From: Nocardioides donggukensis
GTDB lineage: Bacteria > Actinomycetota > Actinomycetes > Propionibacteriales > Nocardioidaceae
Reading direction: 5' to 3'
Assembly: GCF_014842875.1 (NCBI RefSeq)
Contig: NZ_JACYXZ010000005.1
Span: 124,001-188,000 of the forward strand
DNA length: 64,000 nucleotides
The translations under genes and the position numbers were made by a program. Positions 25,855-33,780 of this stretch are shown one piece after another; position 1 is the stretch's first letter, and each line of letters begins with the position of its first letter. The notes beneath the pieces are model-generated. The model was not told the DNA's origin and did no database searches. It saw only the letters and a list, made by a program, of their open reading frames with translations.

Positions 25855-26595
25855 TCACCGACCCTGGGGCCGGGCGGGAAGCACGCAGAGCTCGTTGCCG
25901 GACGGGTCGGCGTGGACCCGCCAGGGCAGGTCGCCCCACGCGGGGTGGAGCTCGCGGCCACCGCGCCCGGCGATGCCGTCCGCGACGGCGTCGGGGTCGT
26001 CACCGGCCTCGAGCCGGATGTCGAGGTGCAGCCGGTTCTTCTCCGTCGCCTTGGGGCCCTGCTCGGGCAGGAGCTCGAGGAGCGGGCCGCGCCGGGACGG
26101 GTGGCGCAGCGAGCGACCCGCGAGCCCGGCCACGTCGGTCCAGCCGCTCAGCCAGGACCAGAACTCCGCGTCCCGGTCCGGGTCCGCGGAGTCGAGCGGG
26201 AGGGCCGCGACCGGGCCGGTGTCGGCGTAGGTCTCCCGGTCCTCCATGACGCAGCAGGGGTTGCCCTCGGGGTCGGCCAGCACGACCCAGGGCACCTCGC
26301 CCTGCCCGATGTCGAGGTGCCGGGCGCCCAACCCGACCAGCCGCTCGACCACCTCCTCCTGGCGGGTCCCGCCGGCGAGATCCAGGTGCAGCCGCGGCGA
26401 CGCCGCCCGCGGGTCCGGCGGCGGGTCGGGGATCCGCTGGAAGCACAGGTCGAGGATCGGCCCGCCGGGGACGGCGAGCCGGGTCTCGAAGCCGTGCGGC
26501 TCGTCGGCCAGCCGCTCGCCGCCGAGCGCGGTCTCCCAGAACCGGCCCAGCCGCTGCGGCTCGACGGCGTCGATGACGACGTTCTCGAGGTACAT
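25855..26595 (-). CDS. VOC-superfamily protein, two tandem glyoxalase-like domains
   Basis: Protein of 246 residues made of two related halves. Domain 1 runs from LENVVIDAVEPQRLGRFWE to about residue 125 and ends VLADPEGNPCCVM. Domain 2 runs from about residue 130 (DSADPDRDAEFWSWLSGWT) to the C-terminal ADPSGNELCVLP. The repeated ADPxGNxxCV motif is typical of VOC (glyoxalase/bleomycin-resistance) proteins. Function is unassigned; such proteins may be isomerases, dioxygenases or binding proteins. The ATG at 26595 is preferred to an upstream ATG because TACGGT lies 6 bases before it, a leaderless-type start. It reads toward padR. Confidence 0.75.
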   Translation of the reverse strand: MYLENVVIDAVEPQRLGRFWETALGGERLADEPHGFETRLAVPGGPILDLCFQRIPDPPPDPRAASPRLHLDLAGGTRQEEVVERLVGLGARHLDIGQGEVPWVVLADPEGNPCCVMEDRETYADTGPVAALPLDSADPDRDAEFWSWLSGWTDVAGLAGRSLRHPSRRGPLLELLPEQGPKATEKNRLHLDIRLEAGDDPDAVADGIAGRGGRELHPAWGDLPWRVHADPSGNELCVLPARPQGR

Positions 26596-26601
26596 GCACC
26601 C

Positions 26602-26607
26602 ACCGTA
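26602..26607 (-). promoter_or_regulatory. candidate -10 element (TACGGT), leaderless
   Basis: On the minus strand TACGGT is followed by 6 bases and then the ATG of the VOC gene at 26595. There is no ribosome site between them. Confidence 0.4.
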
Positions 26608-26655
26608 GGCCGCGGGCGCCGCGCGCGTCCGGGGTCGCCCTGCCAGAATCCCGGC

Positions 26656-27885
26656 ATGGGCAACGCATCCGGCCAGACCGAACCCGGCCAGACCGACACC
26701 GGACATCCCGCACCCGGCGACCCCGAACCCCGCATCGAGCTCGGGCAGGGGACCGGACCGCTACGTGGGGTCAAGGTGGTCGAGATCGCCGGCATCGGCC
26801 CCGGCCCCCACGCCTGCATGATCCTGGCCGACCTCGGGGCCGACGTGATCCGGATCGAGCGCCCCGGCGGCCAGCCCCTCACCGGTGGGGCGCACGACCT
26901 GCTGAACCGGGGCCGGCCCAGCGTCGCCCTGGACCTCAAGGACCCGGCCGCGGTGGCCACCGTGCTGGAGCTGGCGGCCGGCGCGGACGTCTTCGTCGAG
27001 GGCATGCGTCCCGGCGTCGCGGAGCGGCTGGGGATCGGGCCGGACGAGGCGCTGGCCCGGAACCCGCGGCTGGTCTACGGGCGGATGACCGGCTGGGGGC
27101 AGACCGGTCCGCTCGCCCCCGTGGCCGGGCACGACATGAACTACATCGCCGTCGCCGGGGCCCTGCACGGGCTGGGTCAGGACCCGGCCCGGCCCTCCTT
27201 CCCGAGCAACCTGGTGGGGGACTTCGGCGGCGGGTCCACCTACCTGGTCATGGGGATCCTCGCGGCGCTGCTCGAGAGCCGTGGCAGCGGTGCCGGGCAG
27301 GTGGTCGACGCCGCGATCGTCGACGGCACCGCACACCTCAACGTCATGACCGCGGCCTTCCTCGCCGGAGGAGCGCACCGGGAGCGGCGGGCGGCGAACC
27401 TGCTGGACGGCGGGGCGCCCTTCTACGACGTCTACGAGACCTCCGACGGGCGGCACATGTCGGTCGGCGCCCTGGAGCCGCAGTTCTACGAGCTGTTCCT
27501 CGACCTGCTCGGCGTCCGCGACCGGGCGCCGGACCGCAACGACCCCACGACGTACGACGAGCTCCGGTCGGTGATCGCGTCCGCGTTCGCGACCCGCACC
27601 CAGGCGGAGTGGGTGGAGGTGTTCGAGGGGACCGATGCCTGCGTGGCCGGCATCCTGCCGCTGAGCGAGGCGATGGACCACCCGCACCTGGCGGCCCGTG
27701 AGGTGTTCGTCGACCACGCGGGGATCCGCCAGCCGGCGCCCGCGCCGCGGTTCTCCCGGACCGGCCCCTCGCTCACGCTGCCGCCGGCCGCCCGGCCCGG
27801 CACCCACACCCGGGCCGCGCTCCGGGCGTGGGGGATCGCGGACGTGGAGGGGCTCGTCGCCTCCGGTGCGGCGGTGCAGGTGTGA
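26656..27885 (+). CDS. CaiB/BaiF family, alpha-methylacyl-CoA racemase-like
   Basis: Protein of 409 residues of the class III CoA-transferase fold. GPLRGVKVVEIAGIGPGPHA begins the fold after a Gly/Pro/Asp-rich 35-residue leader. DLGADVIRIERPGG and DVFVEGMRPGVAERLG are family signatures. GHDMNYIAVAGALHG and NLVGDFGGGS carry the His and Asp that serve as racemase bases in AMACR enzymes, which favours an alpha-methylacyl-CoA racemase over a CoA transferase. It would epimerise 2-methyl-branched acyl-CoAs before beta-oxidation. The ATG at 26656 is preceded by CAGAAT plus 6 bases. It overlaps the amidotransferase gene by four bases. Confidence 0.85.
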   Translation: MGNASGQTEPGQTDTGHPAPGDPEPRIELGQGTGPLRGVKVVEIAGIGPGPHACMILADLGADVIRIERPGGQPLTGGAHDLLNRGRPSVALDLKDPAAVATVLELAAGADVFVEGMRPGVAERLGIGPDEALARNPRLVYGRMTGWGQTGPLAPVAGHDMNYIAVAGALHGLGQDPARPSFPSNLVGDFGGGSTYLVMGILAALLESRGSGAGQVVDAAIVDGTAHLNVMTAAFLAGGAHRERRAANLLDGGAPFYDVYETSDGRHMSVGALEPQFYELFLDLLGVRDRAPDRNDPTTYDELRSVIASAFATRTQAEWVEVFEGTDACVAGILPLSEAMDHPHLAAREVFVDHAGIRQPAPAPRFSRTGPSLTLPPAARPGTHTRAALRAWGIADVEGLVASGAAVQV

Positions 27886-28613
27886 GGCCCTTCCTCTTCC
27901 TCGGCACCCGCGGCGAGGACGACGTCGCCGACGGCGAGTACGACGCGGTGCGGGCCTTCAGCGGTCTGACCGAGGTCGAGCTGCGCCGGCACCGGCTCGA
28001 GGCCGACCCGCTCCCGGACCTCGACCTGGCCGAGCTCTCCGGCATCGTGCTGGGCGGTGGCCCCTTCAACGTGAGCGACCCGGAGTCGACGAAGACCCCG
28101 GTCCAGCGCCGGGTCGAGGCCGACCTGCGGCAGCTGGCCGAGCGGGTGGTCGAGGCGGACTTCCCCTTCCTCGGCGCCTGCTACGGCATCGGGACGCTGG
28201 GGACGCTCGCCGGCGGCACGGTCGACCGTGAGTACGGCGAGCCGATCGGCGCGCTGCCCGTGACGCTGACCGAGGCGGGGCTGGCCGACCCGCTCCTGGG
28301 GGTGCTGCCCGAGACCTTCCAGGCGTTCCTGGGTCACAAGGAGGCGGTCCGCCGGCTGCCGCGGGGCGCGGTGCTGCTGGCGTCGTCGCGGACCTGCCCC
28401 GTGCAGGCCTTCCGGCTGGGCCAGAACGTCTACGCCACCCAGTTCCACCCCGAGCTGGACGTCGCGGCGCTGTGCGCCCGGATCGAGGCCTACCGCGACC
28501 ACGGCTACTTCGCGCCGCACGAGAAGGACGACCTGCTCCGCGCCGCGCGGGCCGCGGTGGTCACCGAGCCGCCGCGGCTCCTGGCCCGGTTCGTCCAGCG
28601 CTACGCCCGCTGA
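27882..28613 (+). CDS. class I glutamine amidotransferase-like protein
   Basis: Protein of 243 residues with a stand-alone GATase1 domain. The nucleophile elbow is FLGACYGIGTLG (Cys near residue 100) and the His-Glu pair lies in ATQFHPELD near 190. GIVLGGGPFNVSD forms the family's oxyanion strand. Such proteins release ammonia from glutamine for a partner or act as gamma-glutamyl hydrolases. No synthetase partner is adjacent, and the tight GTGA overlap with a CoA racemase gene gives no clear role. A C-terminal helical tail of 40 residues follows the domain. Confidence 0.82.
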   Translation: MRPFLFLGTRGEDDVADGEYDAVRAFSGLTEVELRRHRLEADPLPDLDLAELSGIVLGGGPFNVSDPESTKTPVQRRVEADLRQLAERVVEADFPFLGACYGIGTLGTLAGGTVDREYGEPIGALPVTLTEAGLADPLLGVLPETFQAFLGHKEAVRRLPRGAVLLASSRTCPVQAFRLGQNVYATQFHPELDVAALCARIEAYRDHGYFAPHEKDDLLRAARAAVVTEPPRLLARFVQRYAR

Positions 28614-28626
28614 CCGGTCCGGCGCC

Positions 28627-30069
28627 TCAGTCCGAGGTCGTGTCGCCGGAGGTCTGGGTCGACCGGTCGGCGGCGTCCGCGTCGTCGCACGCGGGCGCCC
28701 CGGTCTCCTCGGACCCGGTCTCCTCGGACCCGGTCTCCTCGGACCCGGTCCCGCCGGACTCCTCCGACCCGCTCGACTCCGGGTCGGCGGTCTCGGCGTC
28801 GGTGCCGGACGCCTCGCCCTCGCCCGCGGTCGCGCCCTCCGAGCCGCACGTCGTGTCGCCGGTCGAGGTCTCCTCCGCCGGGGGCTCCTCGGGCGTCCCG
28901 GTCTCGTCGCCGGGCTCGCCGGTCGGCTCCTCCGTGGGCCCGTCCGTCGGCCCGTCCGTGGGCTCTTCGGTCGGCTCCTCCGTCGGCCCGTCCGTGGGCT
29001 CTTCAGTCGGCTCCTCCGTCGGCCCCGGGTCGGCGTCCTTCGGGGGCTCGGAGCCGATCACGGTCGGCTTCGGCTTCTTCGTGCCCCCGGTCGAGGGCGC
29101 CGGTGCGATGCTCGCCCGGACGTCGTCGTCCTTGCCCCTGCCGCTGGTCGTGGACGGGCCGCCCGGAGCGCGCCCGCCGGGGGCACCGACCCGCGCCCGG
29201 ACCGGACCGGAGGCGGTCAGGACGTCGGGCAGCGGCACCGCGCCGACCGTCACCGGGAGCGCCTCCCGCGCCCGCAGCGAGATGCTGCCGGGGGTGGCGG
29301 AGTACCGGTCGAACAGGCCGAGCACCACCCGGACGTAGGCGTGGCTGCGGTTGTAGCGCAACAGGGCGGCCCGCTGGCCGGCGTCGGTCCCGAGGTTGTC
29401 CTCGCCCACGCATAGGTAGACCCCGGCGGCCAGGGCGGCGTCGTCGATGTCCTGGGGGTTGCGGCGGCCGTCGCCGTCGGCGTCGACCCCGACCTCGCGC
29501 CAGGTGCCGGGGATGAACTGCATCGGCCCGACCGCCCGCTCGAACCTGCGGTCCCCGTCCAGGGCACCGGCGTCGGTGTCGGGCAGCCGGGCGAAGCCGC
29601 CTCGGCCGTCCAGCCGGGGCCCGAGCACGGCGGGTCGGGCGACACCGGAGGCGGTGAGCCTGCTGCCGGCGTACCGCCCGTGGTCGGACTCGACCCGACC
29701 GATCGCCGCCAGCAGCTCCCAGTCCAGGTTGCAGGACGGGTCGGTCGCGCGCATGACCGCCTCGGCGCGCTGGTACGCCGCCAGCGCGACGTCCGGGATC
29801 GCGGCGGTGGAGGCGGTGCTGACGGTGGCCGCGACCGGAGCGCTCCTCGTCCCGCGGTCGGGGTGGCGTGGCGGGGCGGTGCGACTGGCGGGGTCGTCGA
29901 GCGGGGCGTCGGGCAGCGTCGGCAGGGCCACGGGCGGCACCTCGGCCGTGGCGGCCGCCGGGGTGGCCCGGTCGGCCGCGAGCACCAAGGACGCGCCGGG
30001 CGAGGCGGCCGCGAGCGCCGTCAAGGGCGCGAGCGCGATCGACATCGCGACCTTCGTCCGCCGGGACAT
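28627..30069 (-). CDS. secreted lytic transglycosylase (SLT/MltB-like) with acidic Pro/Thr-rich tail
   Basis: Protein of 480 residues. A signal peptide (MSRRTKVAMSIALAPLTALA) precedes a linker. The transglycosylase domain covers about residues 95-270, with LLAAIGRVESDHGRYAG (catalytic Glu), RAVGPMQFIPGTWREVG and LLRYNRSHAYVRVVL. It would cleave peptidoglycan outside the membrane. The last 160 residues are low complexity, with TEEPTDGP-type repeats and then four GSEETGSEE-type units, probably a wall-spanning spacer. The ATG at 30069 is chosen for its GGGAAGGCAGAG ribosome site and signal peptide over an ATG at 30123. Confidence 0.85.
   Translation of the reverse strand: MSRRTKVAMSIALAPLTALAAASPGASLVLAADRATPAAATAEVPPVALPTLPDAPLDDPASRTAPPRHPDRGTRSAPVAATVSTASTAAIPDVALAAYQRAEAVMRATDPSCNLDWELLAAIGRVESDHGRYAGSRLTASGVARPAVLGPRLDGRGGFARLPDTDAGALDGDRRFERAVGPMQFIPGTWREVGVDADGDGRRNPQDIDDAALAAGVYLCVGEDNLGTDAGQRAALLRYNRSHAYVRVVLGLFDRYSATPGSISLRAREALPVTVGAVPLPDVLTASGPVRARVGAPGGRAPGGPSTTSGRGKDDDVRASIAPAPSTGGTKKPKPTVIGSEPPKDADPGPTEEPTEEPTDGPTEEPTEEPTDGPTDGPTEEPTGEPGDETGTPEEPPAEETSTGDTTCGSEGATAGEGEASGTDAETADPESSGSEESGGTGSEETGSEETGSEETGAPACDDADAADRSTQTSGDTTSD
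28702..28746. repeat. 15-base tandem repeat (three units) in the transglycosylase tail
   Basis: Three exact copies of GGTCTCCTCGGACCC lie head to tail and encode the repeated GSEET units of the C-terminal tail on the minus strand. Confidence 0.75.
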
Positions 30070-30160
30070 CTCTGCCTTCCCCGATGCTCCACGGCGCCCC
30101 CATGGCGCCTGCTCCATCGTCACACGCGGGCCCGGCCCGAGTCACTGGTCATCTCACCCC

Positions 30161-30231
30161 AGTTCGTCGCCCAGTTCCTCGCCCGCCATGTGCCTAGTCC
30201 GTCGCCCAGTCCGTCGCCCAGTCCGTCGCCC
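30161..30231. repeat. 12-base repeat array in the gap after the GDSL gene
   Basis: Two degenerate units (AGTTCGTCGCCC, AGTTCCTCGCCC), an 11-base interruption, then three exact AGTCCGTCGCCC units at 30196-30231. It lies between the transglycosylase start and the stop of the GDSL gene. No gene is seen in the gap. Confidence 0.7.
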
Positions 30232-30233
30232 GG

Positions 30234-31226
30234 CTATGTGCTCAGTTCCTCGACGATCATCCGGGCCACGGTCTCCTGGTGCACCGGGAACGGGTGGTAG
30301 AGCTGCGCGTCGGTCGCGGGCACCTGGCCGTTCACCCACGGCTCGTCCCCGCAGATGTCGTGCCCGGCGCTGACCTCGGCCACGTCGATGAGGGTGACGT
30401 CGGCGGCCTCGGCGGCGTCCGCGACCGCCTCGTTCAGTCCGTCGGCGATCTTGTCGGCGTAGCGGTAGTCACGCCGGGCCAGGGGCAGCAGGTCGGGACA
30501 GGTGCCCCGCTCGGGGATGATCTCCGGGTAGCCGACCAGAAGGATCCGGGCGTCGGGCGAGCGCTCGCGGACGCCCTCGACGACACCGACCAGGCGGTCG
30601 GTGAGCTCGGGCAGCCGCATGGCCAGCCCGTCCTCACCTTCGGAGGTGCGCAGCGCCTTGCGGCACGGGGCGCCCTGGGGGTCCTCCCGCCGCAGCGTCG
30701 GGCAGTAGCCGATGAGCGTGCCGAACAGGTTGAAGTCGTTGCCGCCGAGCCCGATCGTGACCAGGTCGGTGCCCTCGGTGAGCGCGGAGAACTGCGGCGG
30801 CACCTGCCCGGTGATCGTGCGCTGCTCGGAGGTCATGTTCTGCGTGGTCGCCCCACCGCAGCTGCGGTCGACGAACTGCGCCGGCTCGACGGCGCCCGCC
30901 ACGAGCGAGGGGTAGTTCGCCGAGGAGCGGAAGCAGCCCTCGCTGGCGTTGTCGACCGGAGGGATGTTCGGGCCGGCGGTGTAGGAGTCCCCGAGCGCGA
31001 CGTACTGGCGCAGCTCGGGGACGTCGGTGGCCTCGGGCAGGGCGGCCGGAGGCGGCACGTAGGCGTCGTCCCCGTCGTCCTCGCTCTGGCCGGCCGCGGC
31101 GTCGGAGTCGCGCTGACCGCTGGGGCCGCTCGACTCGTCGGGTGGGCCGCAGGCCACGACCCCGAGCAGCAGGAGCACCAGGAGAAGGGTTCCGACGGGG
31201 ACGGCGCGGGGCCGGCGTGGGCTCAT
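30234..31226 (-). CDS. SGNH/GDSL-family lipoprotein hydrolase
   Basis: Predicted surface lipoprotein esterase of 330 residues. A lipobox-like LLGVVAC places the lipidated Cys at residue 26. An acidic, Ser/Asp-rich linker follows, then the SGNH domain: block I VALGDSYTAGP near residue 76, block III GLGGNDFN near 160, and a C-terminal LYHPFPVHQ carrying the catalytic Asp/His region. Many paired Cys residues (CFRSS, CGGATT, CPTLR, CPDLL, CGDEP) suggest disulfides outside the cell. TAGGTT lies 6 bases before the ATG, a leaderless-type start. It belongs to the same broad family as the gene at 186, but the sequences are clearly divergent. Confidence 0.85.
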   Translation of the reverse strand: MSPRRPRAVPVGTLLLVLLLLGVVACGPPDESSGPSGQRDSDAAAGQSEDDGDDAYVPPPAALPEATDVPELRQYVALGDSYTAGPNIPPVDNASEGCFRSSANYPSLVAGAVEPAQFVDRSCGGATTQNMTSEQRTITGQVPPQFSALTEGTDLVTIGLGGNDFNLFGTLIGYCPTLRREDPQGAPCRKALRTSEGEDGLAMRLPELTDRLVGVVEGVRERSPDARILLVGYPEIIPERGTCPDLLPLARRDYRYADKIADGLNEAVADAAEAADVTLIDVAEVSAGHDICGDEPWVNGQVPATDAQLYHPFPVHQETVARMIVEELST

Positions 31227-31232
31227 GGCGCC

Positions 31233-31238
31233 AACCTA
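31233..31238 (-). promoter_or_regulatory. candidate -10 element (TAGGTT), leaderless
   Basis: TAGGTT on the minus strand is separated from the ATG at 31226 by 6 bases. It overlaps the stop codon region of the upstream PucR-type gene. Confidence 0.4.
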
Positions 31239-32438
31239 CGTGGGGGGTCCGAGCGGGCCGGCCAGCGCGATCGTCGCCTCGAGCACGAAGCGCGGGTCCT
31301 CCAGCCGGTCGCCGTACGCCTCCCGGAGCTGACCGACCCGGTAGCGCACGGTCTGCGGGTGCACGAAGAGCTCCTCGGCGATGCCCTCGCGCCGCCCCTG
31401 GTGCAGCAGCCAGGACCGGAGCGTCTCGGTGAGCTTCTCCACCGTCGAGGGGCGCAGGTCGGCCAGCGGGGCCAGCACCCGCTCCCGCAGGTCGGCCAGC
31501 CCTCCGGGGTCGGCGCCGAGCACGATCTCGGCCAGGTGCTCCTCGGAGTCGACCAGCCCGGCCAGCCCCAGGGCCCGGCCGCGCAGGGCACGGTCGTGGG
31601 AGGTGGCCGCGTCCAGCCAGGGCACGGCGGGGCCGACGACCGCGGGCACGTCCTGGAGGGTGCGCAGCAGCCCGGCGCGTGCCGCCGGGGCGCCGGAGCC
31701 GGCCACCAGCAGCAGCGTCTCGCCCTCGACCACCTCGGGCAGGTCCTCGGTCGGCTGGAGCGTCCGCGGATCGATCTGCGTGAGCACGGTGCCGACCTGC
31801 GACTCGGGGAGCAGGACGGCGGTGAGCGTGGCCGGCGGGTCCCAGTCGGCGCGTTCGGCCGCCGCGACCACGGCGTCCGCCGGTGCGCGGTTCAGCAGCG
31901 CCCGGGCCAGCCGCTCGAGGTGTCGGGTGCGCACCCGGCCGCTGCTCTCGAGCTCGTCGGTGTGGCCGGCCGCGCTGGCCGCGGACAGCTCGTCGATGTA
32001 GGCGAAGACCAGCTCGGCGAACCGGGAGACCTGCTCGGCGGCCATGCCCTGCTCGACCACGGTGCGCGACATGTCCCGCCAGGAGACCCGGGCCCCGATC
32101 CGGTACGCCGCGAGCAGGGCCTCCATCGTGCGGCCGCTGCGGGCCTCGCCGCGACCGAGCCGGTAGGCGCCCTCCAGTGCCGGCGCGAGCGCGGGCGCGT
32201 CGATCGAGTGCCCGGGCCGGGAGGCCAGGTCCAGGAAGGTGCCCAGGGCGAGCTGGACGGCGCTGCGGATCGTCGCGCCCATCGAGCCGCTCAGGGCGTT
32301 CTCGTAGCTGGGCACCTCCTCGATGATCGCCAGCACCGTCCGGTCGGCCACCGCGGCCAGCTCGGCGCGCATCGCCTCGGCCACGGCGGGGGTGAGCTCG
32401 ATCGACCCGGTCTCCGGGCGGGCGGCACGACGAGCCAT
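31236..32438 (-). CDS. PucR/CdaR-type helix-turn-helix transcriptional regulator
   Basis: Regulator of 400 residues. The C-terminal PucR-type helix-turn-helix (ELFVHPQTVRYRVGQLREAY) lies at about residues 360-380. The N-terminal 200 residues are helical (RSAVQLALGTFLDLASRPG, AYRIGARVSWRDMSRTVV) as in actinobacterial sensors of this group; the ligand is unknown. The ATG at 32438 is preferred to 32486 because a GAGGAAG ribosome site precedes it and a 17-base perfect dyad then falls outside the coding region. It diverges from the ferredoxin reductase/desaturase genes and is their likely regulator (inference from context). Confidence 0.8.
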   Translation of the reverse strand: MARRAARPETGSIELTPAVAEAMRAELAAVADRTVLAIIEEVPSYENALSGSMGATIRSAVQLALGTFLDLASRPGHSIDAPALAPALEGAYRLGRGEARSGRTMEALLAAYRIGARVSWRDMSRTVVEQGMAAEQVSRFAELVFAYIDELSAASAAGHTDELESSGRVRTRHLERLARALLNRAPADAVVAAAERADWDPPATLTAVLLPESQVGTVLTQIDPRTLQPTEDLPEVVEGETLLLVAGSGAPAARAGLLRTLQDVPAVVGPAVPWLDAATSHDRALRGRALGLAGLVDSEEHLAEIVLGADPGGLADLRERVLAPLADLRPSTVEKLTETLRSWLLHQGRREGIAEELFVHPQTVRYRVGQLREAYGDRLEDPRFVLEATIALAGPLGPPT

Positions 32439-32450
32439 GGCTTCCTCGCT

Positions 32451-32467
32451 TTGTTCGCTTCGAACAA
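32451..32467. promoter_or_regulatory. dyad between the divergent PucR-type and ferredoxin reductase genes
   Basis: TTGTTCGCTTCGAACAA is a perfect inverted repeat with 7-base arms and a 3-base centre, 13 bases upstream of the regulator start and 66 bases before the reductase start. Confidence 0.55.
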
Positions 32468-32532
32468 TAATGTCCGATTGATTCACATCCGACAGTCATG
32501 ACTTTAGCGCCCGAGCCAGCGAGAGTGATGAC

Positions 32533-33675
32533 ATGGCCACCATTGAGACGCCACGAGCCCGCCCGGCGAGCACCCCTCGCCCGCGGCTCACCGACCGCCT
32601 GGTGCGGTTCGCCGAGGCAGCGACCACCCCCCTGCTGCCGGCCGACTACCTCGACCTGTTCCACCCGCTGCGCTCCGGTGCCAGCCTGCGCGGCCGGATC
32701 GAGGAGGTCCGCCCGGAGACCGCCGACGCGGCGACGATCGTGATCCGGCCCGGAGCCGACTGGGCCGGGCACGTGCCCGGGCAGTACGTCCGGGTCGGGA
32801 TCGACGTCGACGGGGTCCGCCAGTGGCGTGCCTACTCGCTGACCCACGGCCCGCGCGCCGACGGCCGGATCTCGATCACCGTCAAGGCGGTCCCGGACGG
32901 GACGGTCAGCCACCACCTGGTCCGCAGCGCCCGGGCGGGGACGCTGGTGCACCTGGAGCAGGCGGCCGGCGAGTTCGTGCTGCCGCCCGAGGGTGGGCCG
33001 CTGCTGTTCGTCACCGCCGGGTCCGGGGTCACCCCCGTGATCGGCATGCTGCGCAACCTGTTCCCGGTCGTCGACGACGGGGTGCTGCGCCTGCCCCGCA
33101 GCGCCGGCCACGACATCGTTGTCGTCCACGTCGCGCCCAGCGAGCCGGACTCGATCTTCCTCGACGACCTGCGAGCACTGGACGCCGCCGGAGCCGTGCG
33201 GCTGGTCGCGCGCTACGACGACGTGCACGGCGTCCTCGACGTCGACGAGCTCGGCGAGCTGGTCCCGGACCTCGCGCAGCGGCGTACCTTCGCCTGCGGC
33301 CCGGCCGGGCTGCTCGAGGCCCTCGAGCGGCACCACGAGGCGGCCGGCCTGGAGCTGTTCACCGAGCAGTTCCGCAGCGCGCGGGTCGAGCCCGGCGACG
33401 GCGGCACCGTGAGCTTCACCCTCAACGGCACCACCGTCGAGGCCGACGGCGGCACCCCGATCCTCGACGCCGCCGAGGAGGCGGGCGTGCTCATGCCGAG
33501 CGGCTGCCGCATGGGCATCTGCTACGGCTGCGTGCTGCCGCTGCGCGAGGGCGCCGTGCGCGACCTGCGCACCGGCGAGGTCACCACCGCCAGCTCGCTG
33601 GAGTCCGACACCGGCGGCGTCCCGATCCAGACCTGCATCAACGCCGCCGCCGGCGCCTGCGACATCGACCACTGA
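32533..33675 (+). CDS. ferredoxin reductase fused to a 2Fe-2S ferredoxin (desaturase electron donor)
   Basis: Protein of 380 residues supplying electrons from NAD(P)H to the desaturase encoded next. The flavin domain has WRAYSLTHGP near residue 97 and the NAD(P)H domain has FVTAGSGVTPVIGMLRNL near 160. The C-terminal plant-type 2Fe-2S domain carries CRMGICYGC near 328-336, with the last Cys in QTCINAAAG near 368. The architecture and pairing match mycobacterial Rv3230c, the oxidoreductase partner of the DesA3 stearoyl-CoA desaturase. It starts with ATG 94 bases from the divergent regulator. Confidence 0.9.
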   Translation: MATIETPRARPASTPRPRLTDRLVRFAEAATTPLLPADYLDLFHPLRSGASLRGRIEEVRPETADAATIVIRPGADWAGHVPGQYVRVGIDVDGVRQWRAYSLTHGPRADGRISITVKAVPDGTVSHHLVRSARAGTLVHLEQAAGEFVLPPEGGPLLFVTAGSGVTPVIGMLRNLFPVVDDGVLRLPRSAGHDIVVVHVAPSEPDSIFLDDLRALDAAGAVRLVARYDDVHGVLDVDELGELVPDLAQRRTFACGPAGLLEALERHHEAAGLELFTEQFRSARVEPGDGGTVSFTLNGTTVEADGGTPILDAAEEAGVLMPSGCRMGICYGCVLPLREGAVRDLRTGEVTTASSLESDTGGVPIQTCINAAAGACDIDH

Positions 33676-33681
33676 CCACCG

Positions 33682-33737
33682 GGTGGTTTCGAGACAGGCC
33701 GACCGCCTTCCTCGACCACCGGGCTCGACCACCGGGG
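33682..33737 (+). repeat. interspersed palindromic repeat, intergenic copy
   Basis: A 39-base unit (33682-33720) begins GGTGGTTTCGAGACAGGCC and ends CTTCCTCGACCACC, followed by a partial second end. It lies between the reductase and desaturase genes and shares core and ends with the copy at 42936. Confidence 0.7.
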
Positions 33738-33780
33738 GGCACGGCGCCTGCCCCGCCCACCGCACCACCAGGAGGAACCC

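Noticed and set aside
30161-30231. Short direct repeats considered as a CRISPR or plasmid iteron origin
   Set aside because: Units are only 12 bases, without spacers, and no replication gene is nearby.
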